Assembly (NCBI GenBank): GCA_900540805.1
Contig: UQHL01000016.1
Span: 13,135 to 77,134 of the forward strand
Source of the DNA: an uncultured Eubacteriales bacterium
Lineage (GTDB): Bacteria > Bacillota > Clostridia > Christensenellales > Borkfalkiaceae
DNA: 64,000 nt
Reading direction: 5' to 3'
In this document: positions 53,339-61,178 of the stretch, piece by piece
How positions within the stretch are numbered: the first letter of the stretch is position 1
How the letters are laid out: every line of letters starts with the position of its first letter
The notes under the pieces: generated by a model
What the model saw: the letters and a program-made list of their open reading frames with translations, nothing else
Database searches by the model: none
What the model was told of the DNA's origin: nothing
Position numbers and translations under genes: made by a program

Positions 53339-53357
53339 ACTGTATGTAAAGTATTAT
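53334..53357 (+). promoter_or_regulatory. Probable PadR-type operator overlapping the -10 box
   Basis: ATAATACT (53334-53341) and AGTATTAT (53350-53357) are exact inverse complements eight bases apart, covering the -10 box and the start of transcription. A second pair, AGTATT (53361-53366) and AATACT (53378-53383), follows. Auto-regulation by the PadR domain encoded downstream is inferred. Confidence 0.55.
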
Positions 53358-53417
53358 TTCAGTATTTCAGACAGACCAATACTCTGTCAGGCAGAATTAC
53401 CAATGAGGAGATAAAAA

Positions 53418-56400
53418 ATGGCTGAACAGGAAAAACTGCGCGCCGAGGATATTCCCGACGAAGAATTTTCTCTGACGGGAGGCGCCGAAGAACAGGGCAT
53501 CACGATCAGCTCCGATCTCATCCGCGGGCACATCAATACGATCATCTTGAGAAGCCTTTACGACGGGGATAAGTACGGTTACGATATTATAAACGAGATC
53601 GAAAAGAAGAGCGGCGGACTTTATACGTTGAAACAGCCTACGCTTTACAGCGCGCTTAAGCGGCTCGAAGCCCTCCGCTACGTAGAGTCTTATTACGGCG
53701 ACTTTTCCAACGGCGGGCGGCGCAAATATTTTCGGCTGACGGATAAGGGCAAGGAGATCACCGAAAGAAATCTTTCCGAATGGGAATATTCGAGAACGAT
53801 CATCGACAGCCTTATCTCAGACGGCAACGCCCACTACGACTTTTCTTTTATCACGGAAAAGCAAAAGGAGCTTCTCGATATCAAGAAGACGCTCGCCGCG
53901 CGCGAATCCGCCCTTGAAGACGAAAGAAACGCCCTGAATAATCTCAAAAACGAATTGCAGCGCGAACGGTCGCTGCTGTCGGTTCAAAGCTCCTCTTTAA
54001 GTACGCAGAAATCCGACTTCAACGAGCTGAAAGACAAAATAAACGCTCAAAAGGCGGAGCTGGAAGAAAAACAGCGTATCTTAAGCGAAAAGCAGGGTGA
54101 AATCGACGCCAAGGAGATCGAGCTGAACGAAAAGCAGAACGAAATCCGCGAGGCAAAGGCAGAGCTCGAAAGACAGCGCGGAGAAATAGACGCGCTGAAA
54201 AACACCGTAGAATCCCAAAAAATCGAGCTGGACGATAAGATCACGGAGCTGGACGAAGTTAAAGCCTCCACCGTTGCCCAATCGGAAGAACTTGAAGAAA
54301 AGCAGTCGGAGCTGTCTTCCCTTCAGGAAGAATTAGCGCAAAAGCAAGACGATTTGCTCTCTATACAGGCGGAATTCGAAGAAAAGCGCTCCGCGCTCGA
54401 AGCGACGCAAAAAGCCCTTGCGGAACGCGAAAGCGCCGTCTCCACCCTGCAATCCTCCGCCGCGGACAAAGAAAGCGAGCTTGCCGCCCGCACAGCCGCG
54501 CTCGAAGCTGCCGAAACCCGCCTGGCGGACAAGCAGAGAGAAATCGAAGCCGCCGAAGAAAAAGTCAGGATTCAGCGCGCAGACATCGAAGAACGGGCGA
54601 TCGCCCTCGATTCCCTGCGGTCGGAGCTCGACGAAAAAACCTCGGAGAATTACGACCTGCTTTCCCGCCTCCGAGACGAACAGACGAAGCTGGAGGAACA
54701 GAAAGTCCTGCTCGAACAGCGGCAGACGGAATATAAAAGCGTGCGGGAGGAAAACGAAGAGCTTTTGGCGGTAAAAACGGAACTCGAAGAGAAAAAGGCG
54801 GATATTGCCGCCCTTCGAAGCGCTTTGGCCTCGCACGAACAGGCGATGCAACTTTTGAAAACCGACCTTGAAAACAAAACGGCGGAACATTTCAACCGTT
54901 CGGTGGAATTAAAGGCCCAACAGGCACAGCTGGACGAACAAAGAGAAAAGCTCGAGCTCTCCAAGCGGGAAACGGCGGAAAGGCTCGCGGAGCTAGAAGA
55001 GACGAAATCTCGCTTGGAAGAAAAGGAAACGGAGCTTGCGGAGCGGGAAAAGGCGATCGGAGAATTGACCGATTCCATGAAATCCTCGGAAGAAAACGTC
55101 TCCTCTACCCTCTCCGAACTCCGGGCACGGGAAGCTGCCGTCGCGGAGAAGGAAGAAGCTATCGCAGCCGAACGTGCGGAATACGAACGTCTCAGAGAAC
55201 TGTTGGAAACGGAAAGAGACGCTTTTACCGCGGAAAAGGAAACGTTTGAAGCGGAGCGCCTTAAGCTGGAAAGCGCCAAGACCTACCTCGACGAGAAGGA
55301 AAACGAACTGCAGTCGAAAAGCGAAGCGCTGGAAACCGACCAGGCAGCTTTAGAGGAGGCGCGCAGGCAGTTTACGGAAAAACAGGCAGACCTGGAAAAG
55401 AAAAACTACGAACTGACGGAAAAGGAATACGAACTGGAAGCCCGCCGCCAGACTTTGGAAATGCAAAAATCGCAGACGGATACGTCCTCTGCGGATATTC
55501 AGCGTCAGCGCGACGAGACGTCTGCCAGACATGCAGAGCTACTTCGTCTCAGCGAACAACTGCAAAACGAATCGGCCGCGCTCCGCCAGCAGCAGAAGGA
55601 TCTTGCTACGAGACAGGCAATCTACAATCAGCAACAGCTGGAATTTATGACGCAAAAAAACACGCTTGCGGCTCAGCAGTTCGATTTTGCGGACAGGTTG
55701 AGCACTTATAACGCGCAGGTAAAACAATTTAACGAAAGTCTCGCGCGGTTTAACGAAGAAAAGAACGAATTTCAATTGCTCAAGCAGAAGCTGGAGACGG
55801 AAAAGCAGGAGGCCGAAAAGAGACAGGCAGAGCTGGAAGAAACGAAAGCGGAGCTTGAAAGGCAAAAAACAGAAGCGGAAAAATCGCGGTTGGAAAATGA
55901 TAAAAAGCACCTCGAATCCCTTGCGGAATTTCAGGAAAAATCCGCCGCACTGGACAGACAGACTACCGAGCTTAAAGAACGGGAGCTCGATCTCGAAAGC
56001 AGAGAAAACGCTTTGAACGCAGCGCGCAGAGAATTTAACTCCCGCCGCTATGCCGCGGGATACGCGGCGCCGGCAGATCAGTTCTACACCTCCCCCGCCC
56101 CCTATACGGCTGCAGCTGCCGGATACGCCGAAGGCGGGCGAAACGGCCCGCTTTCCCAAACGCCTGTCCAATCGGCACCCTTTGCCGAAAAACAGGAGCA
56201 ACGGATCGATTTCGGAGATCTGCACGAACGCGCAAGGACGGACGGTATCCAAATTAAAACGGCAGGCAGCATGGGCGGAAAGCCCAAGGCCGCGGGAGAC
56301 AATTTCGCCCCCGTTTTCAATAAGGGCCTGACGTTATTTAAGGCGGCTCTCATCGCGTTTTGTATCGTGATTGCAGAAAGCCTCGCCGTCTTTTTCGTAA

Positions 56401-56741
56401 AGGACAAAATCGGCGTTTCGGGGCTCTATCCCGCAATCGGCTGCGGCGCGGGATTTCTGGCTTTTCTCGTGTGTACGATCATGTATGCCTGCGGCTATCG
56501 CCCCCAGGCCCGCAGGAGCAAGCATCCCGCTTATATCCTCAACGCCTCTATCCTATTTGTCATCGCCGTCATCGCGGTAACGATGATCGCCGTATATCTC
56601 AAGGTAGATCTCAAGCAGCCCGCGGAGCTGCTCAAGTATGTGCTTCTGCCCGTCGCTTACCTTCTCAACCTCGTTTTCTTTGCGGTATTCTATTATTTAT
56701 TTTCTCTAAATTCGAAAAACTCTGCCGCCGGAAACGAATAA
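53418..56741 (+). CDS. PadR-type DNA-binding domain fused to a giant coiled coil and four membrane segments
   Basis: A 1107-residue protein with an unusual build. Residues about 33-125 form a PadR winged helix: IRGHINTIILRSLYDGDKYG, YTLKQPTLYSALKRLEALRY and RKYFRLTDKGKEITERN. Residues about 150-870 are an almost unbroken coiled coil with repeating EEKQSEL-, LEEKxxEL- and ERE-type heptads. A Tyr/Ala/Pro-rich linker follows (about 875-965), then four hydrophobic segments near 975-997, 1005-1028, 1040-1062 and 1070-1095, ending NSAAGNE. So a DNA-binding head is tied to the membrane by a stalk that could reach about 100 nm if fully extended. ATGAGGAG lies seven bases before the ATG. The promoter carries a palindrome that could be its own operator. 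Function is unknown; a membrane-tethered regulator or a chromosome-to-membrane tether are both possible. Confidence 0.85.
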   Translation: MAEQEKLRAEDIPDEEFSLTGGAEEQGITISSDLIRGHINTIILRSLYDGDKYGYDIINEIEKKSGGLYTLKQPTLYSALKRLEALRYVESYYGDFSNGGRRKYFRLTDKGKEITERNLSEWEYSRTIIDSLISDGNAHYDFSFITEKQKELLDIKKTLAARESALEDERNALNNLKNELQRERSLLSVQSSSLSTQKSDFNELKDKINAQKAELEEKQRILSEKQGEIDAKEIELNEKQNEIREAKAELERQRGEIDALKNTVESQKIELDDKITELDEVKASTVAQSEELEEKQSELSSLQEELAQKQDDLLSIQAEFEEKRSALEATQKALAERESAVSTLQSSAADKESELAARTAALEAAETRLADKQREIEAAEEKVRIQRADIEERAIALDSLRSELDEKTSENYDLLSRLRDEQTKLEEQKVLLEQRQTEYKSVREENEELLAVKTELEEKKADIAALRSALASHEQAMQLLKTDLENKTAEHFNRSVELKAQQAQLDEQREKLELSKRETAERLAELEETKSRLEEKETELAEREKAIGELTDSMKSSEENVSSTLSELRAREAAVAEKEEAIAAERAEYERLRELLETERDAFTAEKETFEAERLKLESAKTYLDEKENELQSKSEALETDQAALEEARRQFTEKQADLEKKNYELTEKEYELEARRQTLEMQKSQTDTSSADIQRQRDETSARHAELLRLSEQLQNESAALRQQQKDLATRQAIYNQQQLEFMTQKNTLAAQQFDFADRLSTYNAQVKQFNESLARFNEEKNEFQLLKQKLETEKQEAEKRQAELEETKAELERQKTEAEKSRLENDKKHLESLAEFQEKSAALDRQTTELKERELDLESRENALNAARREFNSRRYAAGYAAPADQFYTSPAPYTAAAAGYAEGGRNGPLSQTPVQSAPFAEKQEQRIDFGDLHERARTDGIQIKTAGSMGGKPKAAGDNFAPVFNKGLTLFKAALIAFCIVIAESLAVFFVKDKIGVSGLYPAIGCGAGFLAFLVCTIMYACGYRPQARRSKHPAYILNASILFVIAVIAVTMIAVYLKVDLKQPAELLKYVLLPVAYLLNLVFFAVFYYLFSLNSKNSAAGNE

Positions 56742-56761
56742 ACGTTTTGAGCATTATAAAA

Positions 56762-56795
56762 AGCCCCTGCGCCTCACGGCTTCAGGAGCTTTTTT
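56762..56795. terminator. Bidirectional terminator after the PadR-coiled-coil gene
   Basis: AGCCCCTG and CAGGAGCT pair with one C-A mismatch; TTTTTT follows on the plus strand and TTTTTAT on the minus strand, so it serves the HD-domain gene as well. Confidence 0.75.
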
Positions 56796-56806
56796 ATTTG
56801 TCTGTT

Positions 56807-57292
56807 CTAATTTTCTTTGACGGCGCGAGAATGGGGCTTTTTCATCGTTTCGTGCGTCGCGCAGTATTTATCCGCGAGACATACCAGCCATCCCTCTTTG
56901 GAACGCGGCATCCACATCGGAGTCAACGGATACATATGCGTGCGAATGATATAATATATTTTATCGCTGACGCCAAAGGTCTCCCTCGCATTTTTCGCGG
57001 CCAGCGCAGTATGGCAAACCCCGTGAAGCCGTCCTTTCCGCTTTCGGATATGCCAGTCGTATAAATAGAAGTCGTGCAAAAACGCCCCGACGACCAAGCT
57101 TTCTTCATCCACCGTCCAACGCCACTTCCGCGCAAGATACAGGCTGTAACACGCCACGTTGAGACAATGCCGATAGGTGCTGACGTCGCCGTGCTGTACG
57201 TAAGCTTTCATTTTCAATACGGACTCGTGCTCCAGATATGGCCGCAGATATTCCAGAACGGAATATTTGTATTGCCTAACCTTTTCTTCCAT
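56807..57292 (-). CDS. HD-domain protein
   Basis: A 161-residue soluble protein with the metal-binding HD pattern: TYRHCLNVACYSLYLA (first His), VGAFLHDFYLYDW (His-Asp), RLHGVCHTALAAKNA (His residues) and LVCLADKYCATHE (final Asp). HD-domain proteins are metal-dependent phosphohydrolases acting on nucleotides or second messengers; there is no HD-GYP signature, so cyclic-di-GMP breakdown cannot be claimed. It has its own promoter, and GGAGG lies eleven bases before the ATG. Confidence 0.85.
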   Translation of the reverse strand: MEEKVRQYKYSVLEYLRPYLEHESVLKMKAYVQHGDVSTYRHCLNVACYSLYLARKWRWTVDEESLVVGAFLHDFYLYDWHIRKRKGRLHGVCHTALAAKNARETFGVSDKIYYIIRTHMYPLTPMWMPRSKEGWLVCLADKYCATHETMKKPHSRAVKEN

Positions 57293-57317
57293 TCCCTTTC
57301 GAGCCTCCCTTATCTTT

Positions 57318-57346
57318 ATTATAGCTTCTTTTTATCTAAAAGTAAA
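57318..57346 (-). promoter_or_regulatory. Promoter of the HD-domain gene
   Basis: On the minus strand TTTACT (57346-57341), 17 bases, TATAAT (57323-57318). Confidence 0.7.
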
Positions 57347-57406
57347 GCATGGTAAAGTATTTTTATCGTTTTTTCATCGTATTTTCTCTTTCCTTTTTCT
57401 TCCTCT

Positions 57407-57422
57407 ATTTTCACGTGAAACA
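57407..57422. promoter_or_regulatory. parS-like 16-mer
   Basis: ATTTTCACGTGAAACA matches the parS consensus TGTTTCACGTGAAACA at 14 of 16 positions, with the whole TTTCACGTGAAA core intact. It is intergenic, beside the Lrp terminator. Confidence 0.5.
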
Positions 57423-57453
57423 AAAAACTTCGTTCTCCTTCAGGCTAACGAAG
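57422..57453 (-). terminator. Intrinsic terminator of the gdh-lrp unit
   Basis: CTTCGTT (57428-57434) and AACGAAG (57447-57453) form the stem; on the minus strand TTTTTT follows directly. Confidence 0.8.
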
Positions 57454-57466
57454 CTTTTAAGCTATT

Positions 57467-57940
57467 TTATTTCAATTCCAAAAAGGCGTCGCGGTGCTCT
57501 ACGGACGTAGAAAAAACGATCTGCGTTTTCGTCTTTCCGAAATGCTGAAGCTCGCCGATAAAGTGGTCGAGTTCGGTCGTAGTACGGAAAAGAACCTCTA
57601 TCAGCATCGCGTAATCCCCTGTCACGCAGTTACATTCCACTACGTTGGGACAGGAACGGATATAAGGATAAAATTCTTTTTTCTGTACGGGCTCCACCTC
57701 CAGATTGATAAACGCTTTGATGTTGAACCCAAACGCCTGCGGATTGATATGCGTGTAATACCCTGCGATATATCCGTCCTTTTCCAATCTTTCGATGCGG
57801 GCCGAGATCGCGGTGGGAGAAAGGAAGGTTTTTTCCGCGATGTGTTTAATAGACATCCGCGCGTTGCCCTGCAAAAGGGAAAGTATCTGTAAATCGGTGT
57901 CGTCGGCCGTGGACGACACGCGGGTTTCGGTTTTACGCAT
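57467..57940 (-). CDS. Lrp/AsnC family transcriptional regulator
   Basis: A 157-residue regulator with an N-terminal helix-turn-helix (TDLQILSLLQGNARMSIKHI, SPTAISARIERLEKDGYI) and a C-terminal RAM ligand domain (NIKAFINLEV, NVVECNCVTGDYAMLIEVLF). Such proteins sense amino acids. It starts 20 bases after the end of the glutamate dehydrogenase reading frame, in the same direction, so control of glutamate or amino-nitrogen metabolism is a fair inference. AGAGAGG precedes the ATG. Confidence 0.9.
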   Translation of the reverse strand: MRKTETRVSSTADDTDLQILSLLQGNARMSIKHIAEKTFLSPTAISARIERLEKDGYIAGYYTHINPQAFGFNIKAFINLEVEPVQKKEFYPYIRSCPNVVECNCVTGDYAMLIEVLFRTTTELDHFIGELQHFGKTKTQIVFSTSVEHRDAFLELK

Positions 57941-57960
57941 ATCTTATGTACCTCTCTATG

Positions 57961-58154
57961 TTACGGGAAAATCCCCTTTATTTCCTGCGCGTAAACAAGA
58001 CGGCGAAGAGCCGTAATATAGACCGCCTTCCTTAAATCACAATTACATTCCTCTTTTGTCGCCCATATATCGTCAAACGCTTTACGCATGACTTCCCTGA
58101 GCATACGATTGACCTGTTCGATCTCCCAAGTGAGCTCCTGAATATTTTGTACCC
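57961..58154 (-). pseudogene. Out-of-frame C-terminal end of glutamate dehydrogenase
   Basis: Directly downstream of the frame break in the dehydrogenase gene, the neighbouring frame reads VQNIQELTWEIEQVNRML, then REVMRKAFDDIWATKEEC and ends in ALRRLVYAQEIKGIFP with a TAA at 57961-57963. This is the expected helical C-terminus of hexameric glutamate dehydrogenases. Inserting one A between 58154 and 58155 restores SYFEWVQN and one 418-residue protein. Confidence 0.85.
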
Positions 58155-59216
58155 CTCGAAATACGAGACAATGACGCCGCCGCTGTTGGCAAAGATATCG
58201 GGGACGAGCACGATATTCCGTTTTCCGAGTATCCCGTCGGCTTCCACCGAAGTGGGGCCGTTCGCCGCTTCCACAAGAAATTTACAACGGAGCTTTTCGG
58301 CAATCTCGGCCGTGACCTGATTTTCCAAAGCGGCAGGAACTAAAACGTCCACGTCTGCCGCCAGCACCTCTTCGTTGGAAATATGCTTCACGTTTGCGGC
58401 CTTGTAATCCCTGAGCAACTTTTTATCGGCCGCGAATTTACGCAACTCACCGATATCCAATCCGTCCTCGCAGTAAATACCTCCGGAGACGTCGCTGATC
58501 GCTTTTATTTTTGCGCCGTTTTCGGCAAATATCTCCGCCGCATAACCGCCTACGTTGCCGAAGCCTTGAATTGCAAGCGATACTTCGTTCAGCTTTTTTC
58601 CGTACTTTTCCAGAATAAACGCCGTAGAAAACACTACGCCGCGGCCCGTAGCGGAAACGCGCCCTTTCGACCCGCCCAGCTCTACGGGCTTTCCCGTCAC
58701 CACCCCCGGACAGGGTTTACCGTTGAGCATGCTGTAGGTATCCAATATCCACGCCATCGTTTGCGCGTTGGTGTTGACGTCGGGCGCGGGGATATCCTTA
58801 TCGGCGCCTATAATCGGTTCGATCGCATACGTATAACGGCGGGTCAGACGGCAAAGCTCCCGCTGCGACAGCTTTGAGGGATCAACTTTAATCCCGCCTT
58901 TCGCTCCCCCGTAAGGCAGATTGACCACCGCGCATTTCAACGTCATCCAGGTTGCAAGGGCTTTTACTTCGTTGAGACATACACTCTGGTGATAGCGGAT
59001 TCCGCCCTTGAACGGCCCCAAAACGTTGGAATGCTGTACCCGCCAGCCCTCGAAAACCTTCACCGTTCCGTCGTCCATTTCCACGGGGAGATACACCTTT
59101 ACCTCCCGCTGAGGATTTTTGAGAATCTCAAACAGCCGCTTGTCGATGCGGCCGAGCTCAGCGGCCTCGTCCATTACCGTACGCACGTTTTCAAAAGGGT
59201 CGTAATTGTTTTCCAT
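58032..59216 (-). CDS. gdhA: Glutamate dehydrogenase, C-terminus frameshifted
   Basis: The enzyme links 2-oxoglutarate and ammonia to glutamate with NAD(P)H. The frame gives 394 residues: GPFKGGIRYHQSV, LPYGGAKGGIKVDP with the catalytic Lys, APDVNTNAQTMAWI, the nucleotide fold IQGFGNVGGYAA, and VEAANGPTS. It is normal as far as GGVIVSYFE, then runs into about 36 unrelated residues (GYKIFRSSLGRSN onwards) because one base is missing near 58154. The correct end is present in the next frame and stops at 57961. The break is either a true mutation, which would remove the helices that close the active site, or a sequencing error. AAAGGAAG precedes the ATG, and a TTGACT-TATAAT promoter lies upstream. 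Confidence 0.9.
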   Translation of the reverse strand: MENNYDPFENVRTVMDEAAELGRIDKRLFEILKNPQREVKVYLPVEMDDGTVKVFEGWRVQHSNVLGPFKGGIRYHQSVCLNEVKALATWMTLKCAVVNLPYGGAKGGIKVDPSKLSQRELCRLTRRYTYAIEPIIGADKDIPAPDVNTNAQTMAWILDTYSMLNGKPCPGVVTGKPVELGGSKGRVSATGRGVVFSTAFILEKYGKKLNEVSLAIQGFGNVGGYAAEIFAENGAKIKAISDVSGGIYCEDGLDIGELRKFAADKKLLRDYKAANVKHISNEEVLAADVDVLVPAALENQVTAEIAEKLRCKFLVEAANGPTSVEADGILGKRNIVLVPDIFANSGGVIVSYFEGYKIFRSSLGRSNRSIVCSGKSCVKRLTIYGRQKRNVIVI

Positions 59217-59267
59217 ATCTGTTCTTCCTTTGATTTTATTGCGGATTTTCTCCGCTCAACACCTTTT

Positions 59268-59295
59268 ATTATAATCTCGAAGTGCCGAAAGTCAA
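59268..59295 (-). promoter_or_regulatory. Sigma-A-type promoter of gdhA-lrp
   Basis: On the minus strand TTGACT (59295-59290), 16 bases, TATAAT (59273-59268). Confidence 0.75.
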
Positions 59296-59417
59296 CGGAA
59301 TAAAACATCAAATTAAACGAACTTTACAAAAAAATTTTATTTCTTTTTCAACTTTGGAAAATTCTGTTTTTTTCGGAAAAACTTGAAAAAACAAAGTGTA
59401 AAAAGTCCTTTTTCCCT

Positions 59418-60200
59418 TTAACCCAGCGCCATATCCATGATCATCATAATGACGAACCCCAGCATAACGCCGATCGTGGCGATATTCGAGTGATCGCCGC
59501 TCTGCGATTCGGGAATGAGCTCCTCCACCACCACGTAAATCATGGCCCCCGCGGCAAAGGAAAGCAGATAAGGAAGCACAGGCATAATGACAGCGGAAAA
59601 GAGTACCGTGATCAACGCCGCGACAGGTTCCACTATTCCGGAAAAAACACCGTAGAGAAACGCTTTTCCCTTTCCGTTTCCTCCCGCCTTCAGAGGCATG
59701 GAAATAATCGCGCCCTCGGGGAAATTTTGAAGAGCGATGCCTACGGACAGAGAGAATGCCGCCGCAATCGAGATTTCCTGCCCCGCGGCGAGAAGCCCCG
59801 CAAATACCGCGCCGACAGCCATCCCCTCGGGCACATTGTGCAGAGTGACGGATAAAAACAGCAGCTTGGATTTTCCCAGCGTCGATTTATGCCCTTCGGG
59901 CACCTCCGAATCGATATGCTGATGCGGGATGACCGAATCGAGCAGCAAAAGCACAAGCATCCCCGCGACGAAGCCGACCGCGGCGGGAAGCCATTCGATT
60001 GTTTTTGCTTCTTTCGCCAATTCCACCGAAGGCAGAATGAGCGACCAAATGGACGCCGCAATCATCACCCCCGAGGCGAACCCCAGCAATAATTTCTGTA
60101 TTTTCGGATTAATCTCTTTTTTCAAGAGAAAAACCATCGCCGCCCCGAGCGATGTTCCGATAAACGGTACTAAAATACCGAGCGCAACCGTCCCGATCAT
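59418..60200 (-). CDS. ZIP family metal transporter
   Basis: A 260-residue membrane protein with eight predicted membrane segments. The metal path is marked by SVTLHNVPEGMAVG in segment 4 and IALQNFPEGAIISMPL in segment 5, the ZIP signature. A short His-containing loop (SVIPHQHIDSEVPEGHKS) lies between segments 3 and 4. It should import zinc or another divalent metal into the cell. GGGAGG precedes the ATG and it has its own promoter. No metal-regulator site was recognised. Confidence 0.92.
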   Translation of the reverse strand: MIGTVALGILVPFIGTSLGAAMVFLLKKEINPKIQKLLLGFASGVMIAASIWSLILPSVELAKEAKTIEWLPAAVGFVAGMLVLLLLDSVIPHQHIDSEVPEGHKSTLGKSKLLFLSVTLHNVPEGMAVGAVFAGLLAAGQEISIAAAFSLSVGIALQNFPEGAIISMPLKAGGNGKGKAFLYGVFSGIVEPVAALITVLFSAVIMPVLPYLLSFAAGAMIYVVVEELIPESQSGDHSNIATIGVMLGFVIMMIMDMALG

Positions 60201-60244
60201 AGCTTCCTCCCTTGCGGCGGCACACCGTCCGCTTTGGCGATATT

Positions 60245-60273
60245 ATTATACTCCATTTGAAGCAAAAAGTCAA
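60245..60273 (-). promoter_or_regulatory. Sigma-A-type promoter of the ZIP gene
   Basis: On the minus strand TTGACT (60273-60268), 17 bases, TATAAT (60250-60245). Confidence 0.8.
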
Positions 60274-60355
60274 CGGCGACGCGCCGCAAATAGAGGATCG
60301 TGAAAGTTTATTGAAATTATTTTTCGTAAAAATCGTAAAAACAGACGCAAATCAG

Positions 60356-60384
60356 TTGACGGGAAACAGATTATTTGTTATAAT
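60356..60384 (+). promoter_or_regulatory. Sigma-A-type promoter of tRNA-Val
   Basis: TTGACG at 60356-60361, 17 bases, TATAAT at 60379-60384, 16 bases before the tRNA. Confidence 0.9.
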
Positions 60385-60400
60385 AGCAAAGCAAGATTTC

Positions 60401-60477
<77 letters not shown>

Positions 60478-60483
60478 TTTCTT

Positions 60484-60522
60484 ACACAAAACCCCGAAGC
60501 GATAAGCCTCGGGGTTTTGTGT
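60484..60522 (+). terminator. Intrinsic terminator after tRNA-Val
   Basis: ACACAAAACCCCGA and TCGGGGTTTTGTGT form a perfect fourteen-pair hairpin, with the T run inside the second arm, seven bases after the tRNA. Confidence 0.8.
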
Positions 60523-60542
60523 CAGTGTGAAGGAGGAAAATA

Positions 60543-61055
60543 ATGAACGAACAAGACCACCGCCCCTCGGAGGCGGAACGCAGGCATAATGCGACGAAAA
60601 AGGCCCTGAAAATTGTGGGTATCATCTGTATCGTCACCGGCTTTATTTTTGCCGCCATCGGTTTTATCGACTTTTTCAGCGCAATGGGCAACGGAATGCC
60701 GACCAAGTTTTGGTGCCTCTTTATCGGGCTTCCCCTGACGATGATCGGAATAATGATTACAATGTTCGCCTTTAAGCGGGAAATTTCCCGTTACGTAAAA
60801 AACGAATCCGTTCCCGTAATCAATGAAACGGGACGCGAAATTTCGCCCGCGATACGGGATATCGCCTCTGCAGTCAAGGACGGCCTCGACGATAAAACGG
60901 TAAACGGCGTCCGTTGTTCCTGCGGGGAGATTAATGCGCCCGACAGTAAATTCTGTAAAAAATGCGGAAAAAGCCTCGTAAAACAATGTCCCTCCTGCGG
61001 CGAAGAAATTTCGTCGGACAGCACGTTCTGCAATTACTGCGGCACCAAATTGTAA
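60543..61055 (+). CDS. Small membrane protein with a C-terminal double zinc ribbon
   Basis: A 170-residue protein of unknown function. Two membrane segments lie at about residues 22-47 and 55-78. The C-terminal 50 residues have two zinc-ribbon knuckle pairs: CSCGE and FCKKCGK, then CPSCGEE and FCNYCGTKL, the pattern of the double zinc ribbon domain, facing the cytoplasm by the likely topology. GGAGG precedes the ATG. The gene begins 20 bases after the tRNA-Val terminator, so low-level read-through from the tRNA promoter is possible; no separate promoter was recognised. Confidence 0.8.
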   Translation: MNEQDHRPSEAERRHNATKKALKIVGIICIVTGFIFAAIGFIDFFSAMGNGMPTKFWCLFIGLPLTMIGIMITMFAFKREISRYVKNESVPVINETGREISPAIRDIASAVKDGLDDKTVNGVRCSCGEINAPDSKFCKKCGKSLVKQCPSCGEEISSDSTFCNYCGTKL

Positions 61056-61103
61056 ATCCGGAAATTAGCGTAAAGAGTTATTCCCCCATTAAAGACTGCC
61101 GTT

Positions 61104-61143
61104 AAAAAACACAGCCCTCTCCTGAAAATATCGGGAGAGGGCT
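61104..61143. terminator. Terminator between the zinc-ribbon gene and the GGGtGRT gene
   Basis: AGCCCTCTCC (61112-61121) pairs with GGGAGAGGGCT (61133-61143). A clear T run (TGTTTTTT) follows only on the minus strand, so it mainly ends the GGGtGRT unit. Confidence 0.75.
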
Positions 61144-61178
61144 TATATCTGCTCTGTTTTTTATCGAAAGGGACTCAA

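Noticed and set aside
56807..57292. The HD-domain protein as a c-di-GMP phosphodiesterase linked to the riboswitch
   Set aside because: No HD-GYP signature is visible and the gene is far from the riboswitch.
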